This document shows positions 6,989-13,417 of a DNA stretch of 13,793 nucleotides, piece by piece. Under the pieces are notes generated by a model that saw only the letters and a list, made by a program, of their open reading frames with translations, was not told the DNA's origin and made no database searches. A program made the translations under genes and the position numbers. The DNA is from CAZTLI01 sp964614375 (GTDB lineage: Bacteria > Chloroflexota > Anaerolineae > Aggregatilineales > Phototrophicaceae). Numbering within the stretch: the stretch's first letter is position 1; each line of letters begins with the position of its first letter. The stretch is taken from the NCBI GenBank assembly GCA_964614375.1, contig CAZTLI010000101.1:1-13793 (forward strand), in the 5' to 3' direction.

Positions 6989-9606
6989 TTGAATTTCAAC
7001 AGCACAGTCACAATTTGTTGCGGTTTGAGTTTGACTGTAAACGCGCCCGCTTCAAGCTCAAACTCGGCCTGCGCTTCTTCGGCTAGATTGACCAGGAGTG
7101 CCTCGGACGGTTTTTCGTGCGCGGTGACTTTGATTTCAGCCGGCGAGTCCATTGGATTGAAGAAGCGGACGATCCAACCCTCGCCCTTTTGTGGCGGTTT
7201 GAGGGCGGTCATCACCACCGGGTCGCCTTCAACCGTGAGATAGCTGTAGGTGGGTTCGTCTGGCGTCCGGGCATACTGAAGCGCTTGCAGCGGCGCGTTA
7301 TAGACCAGCCCGGCGCGCAACCATTCGACAGGTTGTTTCGCCTGCATCGGCACAAGGGCATACTCAGCAGCGTATTCCCGCAAACCTTGCGCGCCCGATG
7401 CTTTCACCATTGTGCCCGTCGGCTCGTCACGCCGCAGCCAGCCCACCGCCCGCAGCAGGGTCAACGCCAATGTCACCTGTCCATCTTCCGCGATGGCTTC
7501 AAATTCCGGCAATCCACGTACCAGCAGCGTCATAGCCTGTGTCTCATCTTCGACAGCACAAAGGCGGTGCATCGGTTGGGTGAATGTGGCAAAACCCATT
7601 TTTGATTGACCATCCTGTGAAGTCGGAGAATGTGTCGCAATCGGACGTGTCACCAGCCCAAAAGCCGTATCCGCCAGGATATGGGCACTGTTCAGGCCCG
7701 TTTGGATATGGGCGCGCAGCCGATGATCGTTGGCGGTATTCTCGAAGGTTGTGCGAAAATAGATGCCGGGTGTCTTTTCGTAAAATGTCGCGGTAGTCAC
7801 AAGTTCAAGCAGGCGCACCCCTCTATCACGTCCAAGTTTGTCGTTCAATTCGGGCGCGATTCGCATCCGATGGCGGATAATCATGCGCGAATACAGTGCC
7901 GATGTCTCGATTTGCACATCGCTCACCAGATTGGCCTTGACCAGCATATCGGGTTTGGGCGGGCGATAATTTAAGGTATCGCCCGCATCGCCGCCATCCA
8001 TAAAATTCAGCAATCGACCTGTACGCTTATCGCCGCGCTTCCAGACCAGTTCACCCGCTTCAATGACCAGTGTTTCATCCGCGATATTGGCGATGACGGT
8101 GCCGGATACAGAGGTCGTCTGGTGATGGGTTTCGGGCGGTTCTGCTGCCAGTTCGACGCTATAGGTGATATAGCCGATTGATGGCGCAGTTGCCAAAAAG
8201 CTCACTGTTCCACATACAACCGTGTCATCATCCTGCGTCGGTGACCAGCTAAAATTCTGAACATGCCCATCATGCGACAACACCCGTGACGGATAGCGCC
8301 CCACAGGTAGCCGCAAATCAACCTCGATGACCTGTTCCACTGCCCAATTATGAGGATTCCAGACCACGACATGCGTTTTGTCCGGGCTAATCTCAGCTGT
8401 CGTGTCAACCGGCGTGCCCGGTAGGGCTTGCAGCGCCTGTTTGATGATTTCTATAGCCGTATGCTGGACTCTGCGCGCCCGGATTTCGCCTTCTTCATGC
8501 ACGGTGTCGTTGCTGCATCCGCCAAGTACATTGCGCGACTGTGTTTTGAGTAGTGTTCGCCAGCAGTAATCCAGCAGCGCGCGGACGTTTTCGGCATAGG
8601 CAATCTGCCCATGGGTGAGTGCCAGCGCGAGCAAGGGTTCAACCCTTGCGCTCAGGTGAGTTTCAAGCGCGGCGTTGACCTGCTTGAGGTGAATACGAGC
8701 GGATAATGTGCCAGACAGCAAATCTACAGTCGGTTGAGTCCCCGGCAAGCGGATTTCGCCTTTGAGTGCGGGGCGCAGCATATCGGGGAGGCTGCGTCGG
8801 AGTTCGGCGATGTAGTCCGCGACAAGGCTTTGTTGTACCGGGACATCCGCCGCTTTTTCGAGGGTAGTCAAGACCGCTGCGAAATCATCGTCCGCGTCAA
8901 GGTTGTGCAGCCACAAAAATGGGCCATCCGGTGCGACAGCTTTTTGCGCCTTCAACTGCTGTTTCGCGGTCGCCGGTTTCAGCGGTTGTGCGGGCAAGCT
9001 CATGACCAGCAAACTGCTGCCGTCGGGTGCGCTCCACCGGAAAGGCAAGTCGGTGATGGTCGCGCCATGCAGCAAAAAGGCCGAATCAATATCAAAGCCA
9101 CGTAGAATTTGCGGCAGTTGGGCGACGTGTCCGGCGATACCCGGCACATAAGCGGCGGGCATCAACTTAATGCCATGTCGTGCCGCATCTGCCCGCCCCA
9201 ATAGCAAATTTCGCACCAGCGCTTCACCACTCACCAGCGCTTGATCGACCAGCACATACCAGGGGCCTAAGCCCAGTTTGCCGCCCGCGTTGGAAATCAC
9301 CAGCAAGGTCAGCAAATCGCTGCGGACAGTGGCAATATCTTCGAGAATGACCGTTTGCCCACCCAGCATGATATATTTCAGCGGTTTCGACTCGCGCTTG
9401 TCGCTGGATTGGATTTGTTCAAGGAGCTGCACAATCGTGTTCAGCAGGCGGGCACGGCGGACATCGAAGGATTCACGGCCTTCGCGCTCCCACTCCAAAT
9501 ACGAAATCACATGCAGCAGTGCGAGGGGTGGTTCGGATGTGGATACCCCACCGCCTGTACTGGTATCGCTGGTTACTGGCACGTTTCTTGCATCCAAATC
9601 GGTCAT
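6985..9606 (-). CDS. GH38-like (alpha-mannosidase-type) protein with catalytic and metal residues replaced: probable pseudoenzyme
   Basis: This 873-residue protein follows the plan of bacterial GH38 alpha-mannosidases from end to end. Family-like segments are GGQTVILEDIATVR, LGPWYVLVDQALVSGEALVRNLLLG (about 113-137), YVPGIAGHVAQLPQILRGFDIDSA (about 153-176), GTLSARIHLKQVNAALE, and LGGCSNDTVHEEGE (about 361-374), with the usual beta-sandwich C-terminal half (VVWNPHNW onwards). Residues expected from active members are changed. The HTHWDREW motif reads YLEWEREG, so zinc ligands His and Asp become E38 and E40. The nucleophile Asp of the VPDxFGH motif is G156. The HD pair of the NHPHDSICGCS motif is R358-N359. 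The open frame is intact, so it is not decaying. I infer a non-catalytic carbohydrate-binding or regulatory role, or a changed chemistry. The ATG at 9606 has CAGGA 7 nt upstream; an in-frame TTG at 9621 is less likely. No signal peptide is seen, so it is cytoplasmic. Confidence 0.8.
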   Translation of the reverse strand: MTDLDARNVPVTSDTSTGGGVSTSEPPLALLHVISYLEWEREGRESFDVRRARLLNTIVQLLEQIQSSDKRESKPLKYIMLGGQTVILEDIATVRSDLLTLLVISNAGGKLGLGPWYVLVDQALVSGEALVRNLLLGRADAARHGIKLMPAAYVPGIAGHVAQLPQILRGFDIDSAFLLHGATITDLPFRWSAPDGSSLLVMSLPAQPLKPATAKQQLKAQKAVAPDGPFLWLHNLDADDDFAAVLTTLEKAADVPVQQSLVADYIAELRRSLPDMLRPALKGEIRLPGTQPTVDLLSGTLSARIHLKQVNAALETHLSARVEPLLALALTHGQIAYAENVRALLDYCWRTLLKTQSRNVLGGCSNDTVHEEGEIRARRVQHTAIEIIKQALQALPGTPVDTTAEISPDKTHVVVWNPHNWAVEQVIEVDLRLPVGRYPSRVLSHDGHVQNFSWSPTQDDDTVVCGTVSFLATAPSIGYITYSVELAAEPPETHHQTTSVSGTVIANIADETLVIEAGELVWKRGDKRTGRLLNFMDGGDAGDTLNYRPPKPDMLVKANLVSDVQIETSALYSRMIIRHRMRIAPELNDKLGRDRGVRLLELVTTATFYEKTPGIYFRTTFENTANDHRLRAHIQTGLNSAHILADTAFGLVTRPIATHSPTSQDGQSKMGFATFTQPMHRLCAVEDETQAMTLLVRGLPEFEAIAEDGQVTLALTLLRAVGWLRRDEPTGTMVKASGAQGLREYAAEYALVPMQAKQPVEWLRAGLVYNAPLQALQYARTPDEPTYSYLTVEGDPVVMTALKPPQKGEGWIVRFFNPMDSPAEIKVTAHEKPSEALLVNLAEEAQAEFELEAGAFTVKLKPQQIVTVLLKFN

Positions 9607-9650
9607 TGGATTGTCCTGCAACTGGTGTAAAGGAGTATTCCCCTGCGTTT

Positions 9651-9656
9651 ATTGTA
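9651..9656 (-). promoter_or_regulatory. Candidate -10 element (TACAAT) for the GH38-like gene
   Basis: TACAAT on the minus strand lies 45 nt upstream of the ATG at 9606. No clear -35 partner stands at 16-18 nt, so this is tentative. Confidence 0.25.
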
Positions 9657-9756
9657 TCTCAATCATCACAATTTAGAATAAGGTACTTTTTTGCCACTTA
9701 AGGGTTATCCATTGTGGAGATTATCGTATTTACCTTGCATACGCCCAACATGCGAC

Positions 9757-9798
9757 AGGGCAATGGCGTGCTTATAGGCACGACGCTATGATTGCCCT
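9757..9798. promoter_or_regulatory. Nested inverted repeats upstream of acpS
   Basis: Outer arms AGGGCAAT (9757-9764) and ATTGCCCT (9791-9798) are perfectly complementary. Inside them CGTGC (9767-9771) and GCACG (9778-9782) form a second perfect stem around TTATAG. The element ends 20 nt before the acpS ribosome site and lies between two divergent genes. A TATGAT at 9787-9792 overlaps the right arm and could be the acpS -10. It could be an operator or a leader hairpin. Confidence 0.4.
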
Positions 9799-9830
9799 AT
9801 AAATCAACCACAGACGACGGAGGGACTGTC

Positions 9831-10193
9831 ATGCTGCGTTGTGGCATTGATATGATTGAACATGAACGGATTGCCGCGGGAATCGAACGATTGGGTGAGC
9901 GATTTTTGAATCGCTTCTTCACGCCGGGTGAGCGCGAAGACTGTCAGGATGTGCCCTATCGACTGGCGGCGCGGCTGGCGGCAAAAGAAGCCGTGGCGAA
10001 AGCGCTGGGCACGGGTATTGGCGATGTTAGTTGGAAAGAAATCGAAATCCGCGTCAATAACCCCCGCAAACGGCCTACGCTGTATTTGCATGGCGCTGCG
10101 ATTGCTGTCGCCGATGAACTGGGCATCACACAATGGGATGTGAGTCTCACGCACGCCAGTGTCTATGCGTCGGCAATGGTGGTAGCGATGTGA
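9831..10193 (+). CDS. acpS: Holo-[acyl-carrier-protein] synthase AcpS
   Basis: This 120-residue protein matches AcpS-type phosphopantetheinyl transferases in length and all signature blocks. It moves 4'-phosphopantetheine from coenzyme A to a serine of apo-ACP, which activates the carrier for fatty acid synthesis in the cytoplasm. The N-terminal GIDMIEHERI has the metal ligand D7. FFTPGERE (29-36) is the usual FTxxE block. RLAARLAAKEAVAKALGTGI (44-63) carries the second metal ligand E53 and the conserved lysines K52 and K57. SLTHASVYASAMVVA (105-119) matches the conserved C-terminal strand and trimer region. The ATG at 9831 follows GGAGGG by 6 nt; the in-frame TTG at 9792 lacks a ribosome site. 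It appears monocistronic, with no lipid-synthesis neighbour, as AcpS often is in this type of genome. Confidence 0.95.
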   Translation: MLRCGIDMIEHERIAAGIERLGERFLNRFFTPGEREDCQDVPYRLAARLAAKEAVAKALGTGIGDVSWKEIEIRVNNPRKRPTLYLHGAAIAVADELGITQWDVSLTHASVYASAMVVAM

Positions 10194-10221
10194 GGGTGCG
10201 GCTCATAGACTGGTCGCCGTG

Positions 10222-10249
10222 TTGCATTGTGCGTGAAAGGGACTATAGT
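10222..10249 (+). promoter_or_regulatory. Sigma70-type promoter for the first STAS-like gene
   Basis: TTGCAT (10222-10227), a 16-nt spacer and TATAGT (10244-10249) form a good promoter 39 nt upstream of the ATG at 10288. This is the only one of the four TATAGT elements with a recognisable -35. Confidence 0.5.
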
Positions 10250-10287
10250 ATGATGACAGTGTATGACAATTATCTGGCTAAAATTTC

Positions 10288-10677
10288 ATGGCAATCGAGA
10301 TTGACTGGTATTTTGAAGGTCGTATTCTGCAAGTAACCACCAGCGGCGTGCTCACAAGCGACGAAATGGCAGAAGCCGATACGCAGATAGTGCAATATCT
10401 GGAGACGGTGACCGTGCCGTTGATGCATGTTTTGATTGACAATCACGATGAAATTGCCAATCCCGGCATCCGCAGCTATGCCCAGTTAAAATGCGCCCGC
10501 CACCCCAAAATAGGCTGGGTCGTGAGTTATGGGTCGTCCAACAAATTGCTGTTGACCATTGGTAGTATTTCGGCACAAATTTTACGCTTGCGTTACCGGC
10601 ATGTCGCAACACTTGATGCTGCCCTCGCGCTGCTGCAAGAACGCGATGTCACCCTGCCAGATTTGCAGCAGCTATAG
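10288..10677 (+). CDS. Small STAS/SpoIIAA-like protein, copy 1
   Basis: This 129-residue protein has no signal peptide or membrane segment and appears cytoplasmic. Its alternating pattern (IEIDWYFEGRILQVTTSG, then PLMHVLIDNHDE, then IGWVVSYGSSNKLL, then a C-terminal helix ALALLQE) suits the beta-alpha-beta layout of STAS or SpoIIAA-like domains, which usually mediate protein-protein contact in regulation or lipid binding. The family is inferred from pattern, not from a decisive motif. It resembles the next gene product over its whole length, sharing HPKxG, an alternating hydrophobic strand and a final AxxLLxE helix. No ribosome site is evident before the ATG. The upstream promoter puts the start only about 30 nt from the predicted transcript 5' end, so initiation may be weak. 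Function unknown. Confidence 0.72.
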   Translation: MAIEIDWYFEGRILQVTTSGVLTSDEMAEADTQIVQYLETVTVPLMHVLIDNHDEIANPGIRSYAQLKCARHPKIGWVVSYGSSNKLLLTIGSISAQILRLRYRHVATLDAALALLQERDVTLPDLQQL

Positions 10678-10771
10678 GTCTCGTCACCCAAACGTCAGCT
10701 ACCGAACGTAGTGTTACAATTTTGATAACCGTAATTGGAAAGTTATATCCTCTCCATTGCGGTTTTCGCGT

Positions 10772-10777
10772 TATAGT
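10772..10777 (+). promoter_or_regulatory. Candidate -10 element (TATAGT) for the second STAS-like gene
   Basis: GCGTTATAGTA puts TATAGT 43 nt upstream of the ATG at 10820. The 11-mer is identical to the one before the FHA gene. The -35 region is not convincing. Confidence 0.4.
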
Positions 10778-10819
10778 AATAATTGTTGAAATATGCACCC
10801 GGCTTTTTGGAGGATCGTT

Positions 10820-11248
10820 ATGACAGACAGCGCAGAAAAGAAAGTGTCACTCGATTGGTTTAATGACGAAAAGACAGCCGTATTATTTACCTACTCACCG
10901 GGTTGGACGTGGGATGATTTTTACCCGGAGTTCACCCGGCAGAATCAATTATTTGATGAATCGGATAAACTCATCGTGCATGTCGTGGTGGATGTACGCA
11001 ATAGCAGCCTTATCCCCAAAGGTGGCGCGTTGAGTTCACTAACCCGCCGTGTCACATCCAACAAACATCCCAAAATGGGTAAAACCCTGATTGTGGGGAT
11101 GTCGGGCTTCATGCGGGTGATGGCGAATGCGCTCGCGCGGTTTATGGGAGAGGCGCGCCGTGAATTTTATTATCTTGATACGATGGAAGAAGCGGAAAAG
11201 CTGTTAAAAGAGTTCGCCGCGAAAGCCCATGCCGCCACAGGTGACTAA
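10820..11248 (+). CDS. Small STAS/SpoIIAA-like protein, copy 2
   Basis: This 142-residue cytoplasmic protein starts at ATG 10820, which has a strong GGAGGA ribosome site 7 nt away; the in-frame ATG at 10793 has none. It reads as beta strands VSLDWFND and TAVLFTYS, a helix (WDDFYPEFTRQNQLFDES), a strand IVHVVVDVRNSSLIP, a helix containing LTRRVTSNKHPKMG, a strand KTLIVGMS, and a terminal helix MEEAEKLLKEFAAKA. This order matches that of the preceding protein, so the two look like diverged tandem paralogues (HPKIGW versus HPKMGK; ALALLQE versus AEKLLKE). The gap between them is 142 nt with its own -10 candidate. It converges on the membrane protein gene, with stop codons only 8 nt apart. Function unknown. 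Confidence 0.75.
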   Translation: MTDSAEKKVSLDWFNDEKTAVLFTYSPGWTWDDFYPEFTRQNQLFDESDKLIVHVVVDVRNSSLIPKGGALSSLTRRVTSNKHPKMGKTLIVGMSGFMRVMANALARFMGEARREFYYLDTMEEAEKLLKEFAAKAHAATGD

Positions 11249-11261
11249 CCAACAGGTTAGT
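11244..11261. terminator. Perfect palindromic hairpin over both convergent stop codons
   Basis: ACTAACC (11244-11250), loop AACA, GGTTAGT (11255-11261). The plus-strand TAA (11246-11248) and the minus-strand TAA (11257-11259) sit symmetrically inside the 7-bp stem. It could be a short bidirectional end signal, but the stem is small and no T-run follows. Confidence 0.35.
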
Positions 11262-11760
11262 TCCAAATCACACTGTCGATACCCCGGTTGGTCGTGCCCA
11301 GCACAGCCAGATGTTTCCGTTCCTCACGCACAGATCGCCGGAACGCATCGTACTGCAAAATCACTGCGATATAGGCCACCGGCATCCACGCTGCCCATGC
11401 GATGATGTGAATTAATATGCCAATGTAGATCGGATTTTCCAGCCAGCGATACATCCGGTTCACTTGCGGTATGGTTGCGTCGTCGGTATTGACCGAAAAC
11501 GACTTTGCCCGCAGCAGTTGGATTTCGGATATGATTTCCAATGCCAGGCCAATTCCCTGTAGTATCACGACAATCAACCCTAACCAGTCCGGCAGCTCAA
11601 TCGCAATCACAAATGGCAGTAAAATCAATATCAGCGGCAGCGGCATGAAACGTGGATATATTATGCGGCTGCGTTCTTCGGCGGATGACCGGCTCAGGAT
11701 AACGATTTCGTTGATAATCAGCAGCGCGTAAAGTATCCGGCTCAAAGTCAGAAAATCCAT
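11257..11760 (-). CDS. Small membrane protein of isoprenylcysteine/phospholipid methyltransferase type
   Basis: This 167-residue integral membrane protein has about four hydrophobic segments (near 3-22, 40-57, 58-78 and 111-136). The C-terminal half resembles the ICMT/PEMT fold: MYRWLENPIYIGILIHI (103-119) stands where family members have GPYRYVRHPxYxG, and VREERKHLAVLG (144-155) matches the usual EExxLxxxxG end. The His of the RHP motif, which contacts the cofactor region in active enzymes, is Glu here (ENP), so methyltransferase activity is uncertain. The family call is from motif reading and is moderate. The ATG at 11760 has AGGA 8 nt upstream; in-frame ATG 11769 and TTG 11778 are alternatives. 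It is divergent from the secreted SH3 protein gene. Confidence 0.68.
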   Translation of the reverse strand: MDFLTLSRILYALLIINEIVILSRSSAEERSRIIYPRFMPLPLILILLPFVIAIELPDWLGLIVVILQGIGLALEIISEIQLLRAKSFSVNTDDATIPQVNRMYRWLENPIYIGILIHIIAWAAWMPVAYIAVILQYDAFRRSVREERKHLAVLGTTNRGIDSVIWN

Positions 11761-11809
11761 AGCACCCATCCTGTACAAAAATCTTACAGCTTATATTCTA
11801 CTCGGAACA

Positions 11810-11836
11810 TCGGTATCTCGCTGCTGATGATACCGA
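11810..11836. promoter_or_regulatory. Perfect 8-bp inverted repeat in a divergent intergenic region
   Basis: TCGGTATC (11810-11817) and GATACCGA (11829-11836) are exact reverse complements with an 11-nt spacer. The site is 50 nt upstream of the membrane protein start and 113 nt upstream of the SH3 protein start, which suits a dimeric regulator operator. No candidate regulator is adjacent. Confidence 0.35.
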
Positions 11837-11948
11837 ACCATTGCCAATTTTTCCGCTCCTTCGGGCTTTCTGCCGCGATTGTCAATTTGAACTACAATTA
11901 CAACGGGGATTAATGTGATTGTGCGGCAGATAGTGAAAGGCATAGGTG

Positions 11949-13412
11949 ATGAAGCAGCGTAAATTTTGGATAGTCGCTCTGCTCTGCTTGATATGTATGA
12001 CTGCGGGTGTGGTCATGGCGCAGGATGACGATACATGCCCTGTGATTGTGCAGCAGGCGTTGGACGCGGTTGATACCTTGTGTGCGGGCATTGGTCGGAA
12101 CGAAGTCTGCTATGGCAATGTTGCGATTACGGCAAATGCCAGAGACGGTATGACCAACTTCACATTTGACACACCCGGCGATGTCGTAAGCGTCGGCGCT
12201 GTGGAGTCGCTTCAACTGCAACCGATGGACATTGACGCCGGGACGTGGGGCATGGCGCTGCTGCGTGTACAGGCCAATATCCCCGATACACTGCCCGGTC
12301 AGGCGGTGACCTTCCTCCTATTTGGCGATACTGAGTTTGAGCCTGTCACAGCTTCCACAATCATTTCCGTGACGGCAAATGTGGCTATGAACGTGCGCGG
12401 CGGGCCGGGTACGGATTATCCTATCGTCTCGACACTGGCGGCGGGTGCTGTGGTGCAGGTCAGCGGACGGACTGACATCGGCGATTGGCTGCTGATTCGG
12501 CGTCCCGATGGTGGCAGCGGTTGGGTCTATTATGCGCTTGTTGAAATTGAAGATGATTTAGCGCCTGTTGATGTGGTCGAAGCCGACGCCACCAGCATAC
12601 AGGCGTTTTTCTTCCGCAGTGGGATTGGGGATGCCCCCTGTGAAGCCGCGCCAGACAGTGGCCTGCTCATTTCCACACCCGATGGCATCGGACAAATCGA
12701 ATTTGTGCTGAACGAAGTCCATTTCAGCGTCGGCTCAACGATTTTCCTGCAAGCTGAACCCGGCGCAGAAATGATAGTCACGGTAGCAGCGGGTGAGATT
12801 ATCGTCACAGCGGACGGTGTATCGGTCACAGTTATGGCAGGTGAACGGGTACGGATTCCGCTGGATGATGAAGGGCGTCCCACTGGCCCACCATCTGACC
12901 CCGAACCTGCCGACCCGGATGTACTGGCGCGCTTGCCTGTGGATTCATTGCCGGGTGCTGATTCTGGAACAGGCGGTGATGATGGTGTGTCCGCCCCGAT
13001 AGAAATTCCAACAGGTTATGGTGACGTGCCGCCCGGAGAGGCGATAGGTCTGGTTTTCTGTGGTGGTGGCGTGACAGTGCCCGCCGGACAACCCGTTGGC
13101 TTACGGTTGGGATGGGCGGCAACTGCGGAATACATCGGCCCTTTTATGGAGTCGGTCACAATTGATTTCACGTATAACGGGCAGCCTATCGACGTAAGCG
13201 CGGTCACAATCGAAACGACCACAACAGATTTGGGCGATGCGGTGGTAGCGCAATATTATTGGGTCGTCACACCTGCTGCTGGCACGCATCAGATACACGT
13301 TGATGTCATTCTGCCAGCACCTGTGCCGGACGGCTTTGATTATGATGGCGATGGCGCGTTGGATTTAATTGGCAGCCAATCGCTCGATTGTACATTCGTA
13401 GCGGAAGGGTAA
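11949..13412 (+). CDS. Secreted protein: Anaerolineae-type N-domain, bacterial SH3 domain, FecR-like domain, Ca-loop motif
   Basis: This 487-residue protein starts with a signal peptide (cleavage likely after VMA24, leaving QDDDTC). Residues 25-130 form a module with C30, C45 and C54 and the stretch LQPMDIDAGTWGMALLRVQA. Residues about 138-200 are a bacterial SH3 domain: ANVAMNVRGGPGTDYPIVST, then WLLIRRPDGGSGWVYYAL. Residues about 235-305 resemble FecR: a repeated V-T-V-x-A-G pattern, with MIVTVAAGEIIVTADGVSVT and VMAGERVRIP. A Pro/Asp-rich linker (306-355) leads to a beta-rich C-terminal domain that ends with DYDGDGALD, an exact DxDxDGxxD calcium-loop pattern. SH3 domains of this type usually bind peptidoglycan or other surface partners, so an envelope role is likely. 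No anchor is visible. AAAGG stands 8 nt before the ATG; a GTG one codon earlier is possible. It is followed 5 nt later by a homologue. Confidence 0.88.
   Translation: MKQRKFWIVALLCLICMTAGVVMAQDDDTCPVIVQQALDAVDTLCAGIGRNEVCYGNVAITANARDGMTNFTFDTPGDVVSVGAVESLQLQPMDIDAGTWGMALLRVQANIPDTLPGQAVTFLLFGDTEFEPVTASTIISVTANVAMNVRGGPGTDYPIVSTLAAGAVVQVSGRTDIGDWLLIRRPDGGSGWVYYALVEIEDDLAPVDVVEADATSIQAFFFRSGIGDAPCEAAPDSGLLISTPDGIGQIEFVLNEVHFSVGSTIFLQAEPGAEMIVTVAAGEIIVTADGVSVTVMAGERVRIPLDDEGRPTGPPSDPEPADPDVLARLPVDSLPGADSGTGGDDGVSAPIEIPTGYGDVPPGEAIGLVFCGGGVTVPAGQPVGLRLGWAATAEYIGPFMESVTIDFTYNGQPIDVSAVTIETTTTDLGDAVVAQYYWVVTPAAGTHQIHVDVILPAPVPDGFDYDGDGALDLIGSQSLDCTFVAEG
12021..12327 (+). repeat. Duplicated N-domain, copy 1
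   Basis: About 307 nt encoding the mature N-domain, closely matching 13490-13793 with one codon difference (DDDTC versus DDTC). Identity is high at DNA level: GACGCCGGGACGTGGGG and GTACAGGCCAATATCCCC are exact in both. This points to tandem duplication. Confidence 0.8.
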
Positions 13413-13417
13413 TTTGC

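Noticed and set aside
9792..9830. Longer AcpS starting at TTG 9792
   Set aside because: AcpS normally begins only a few residues before GIDxxE, and ATG 9831 has GGAGGG in place.
11869..11930. TCTGCCGC (11869-11876) and GCGGCAGA (11923-11930) as a long-range inverted repeat
   Set aside because: Arms of 8 bp separated by 46 nt are plausible by chance in a region of this size, and no functional feature supports them beyond their flanking position.
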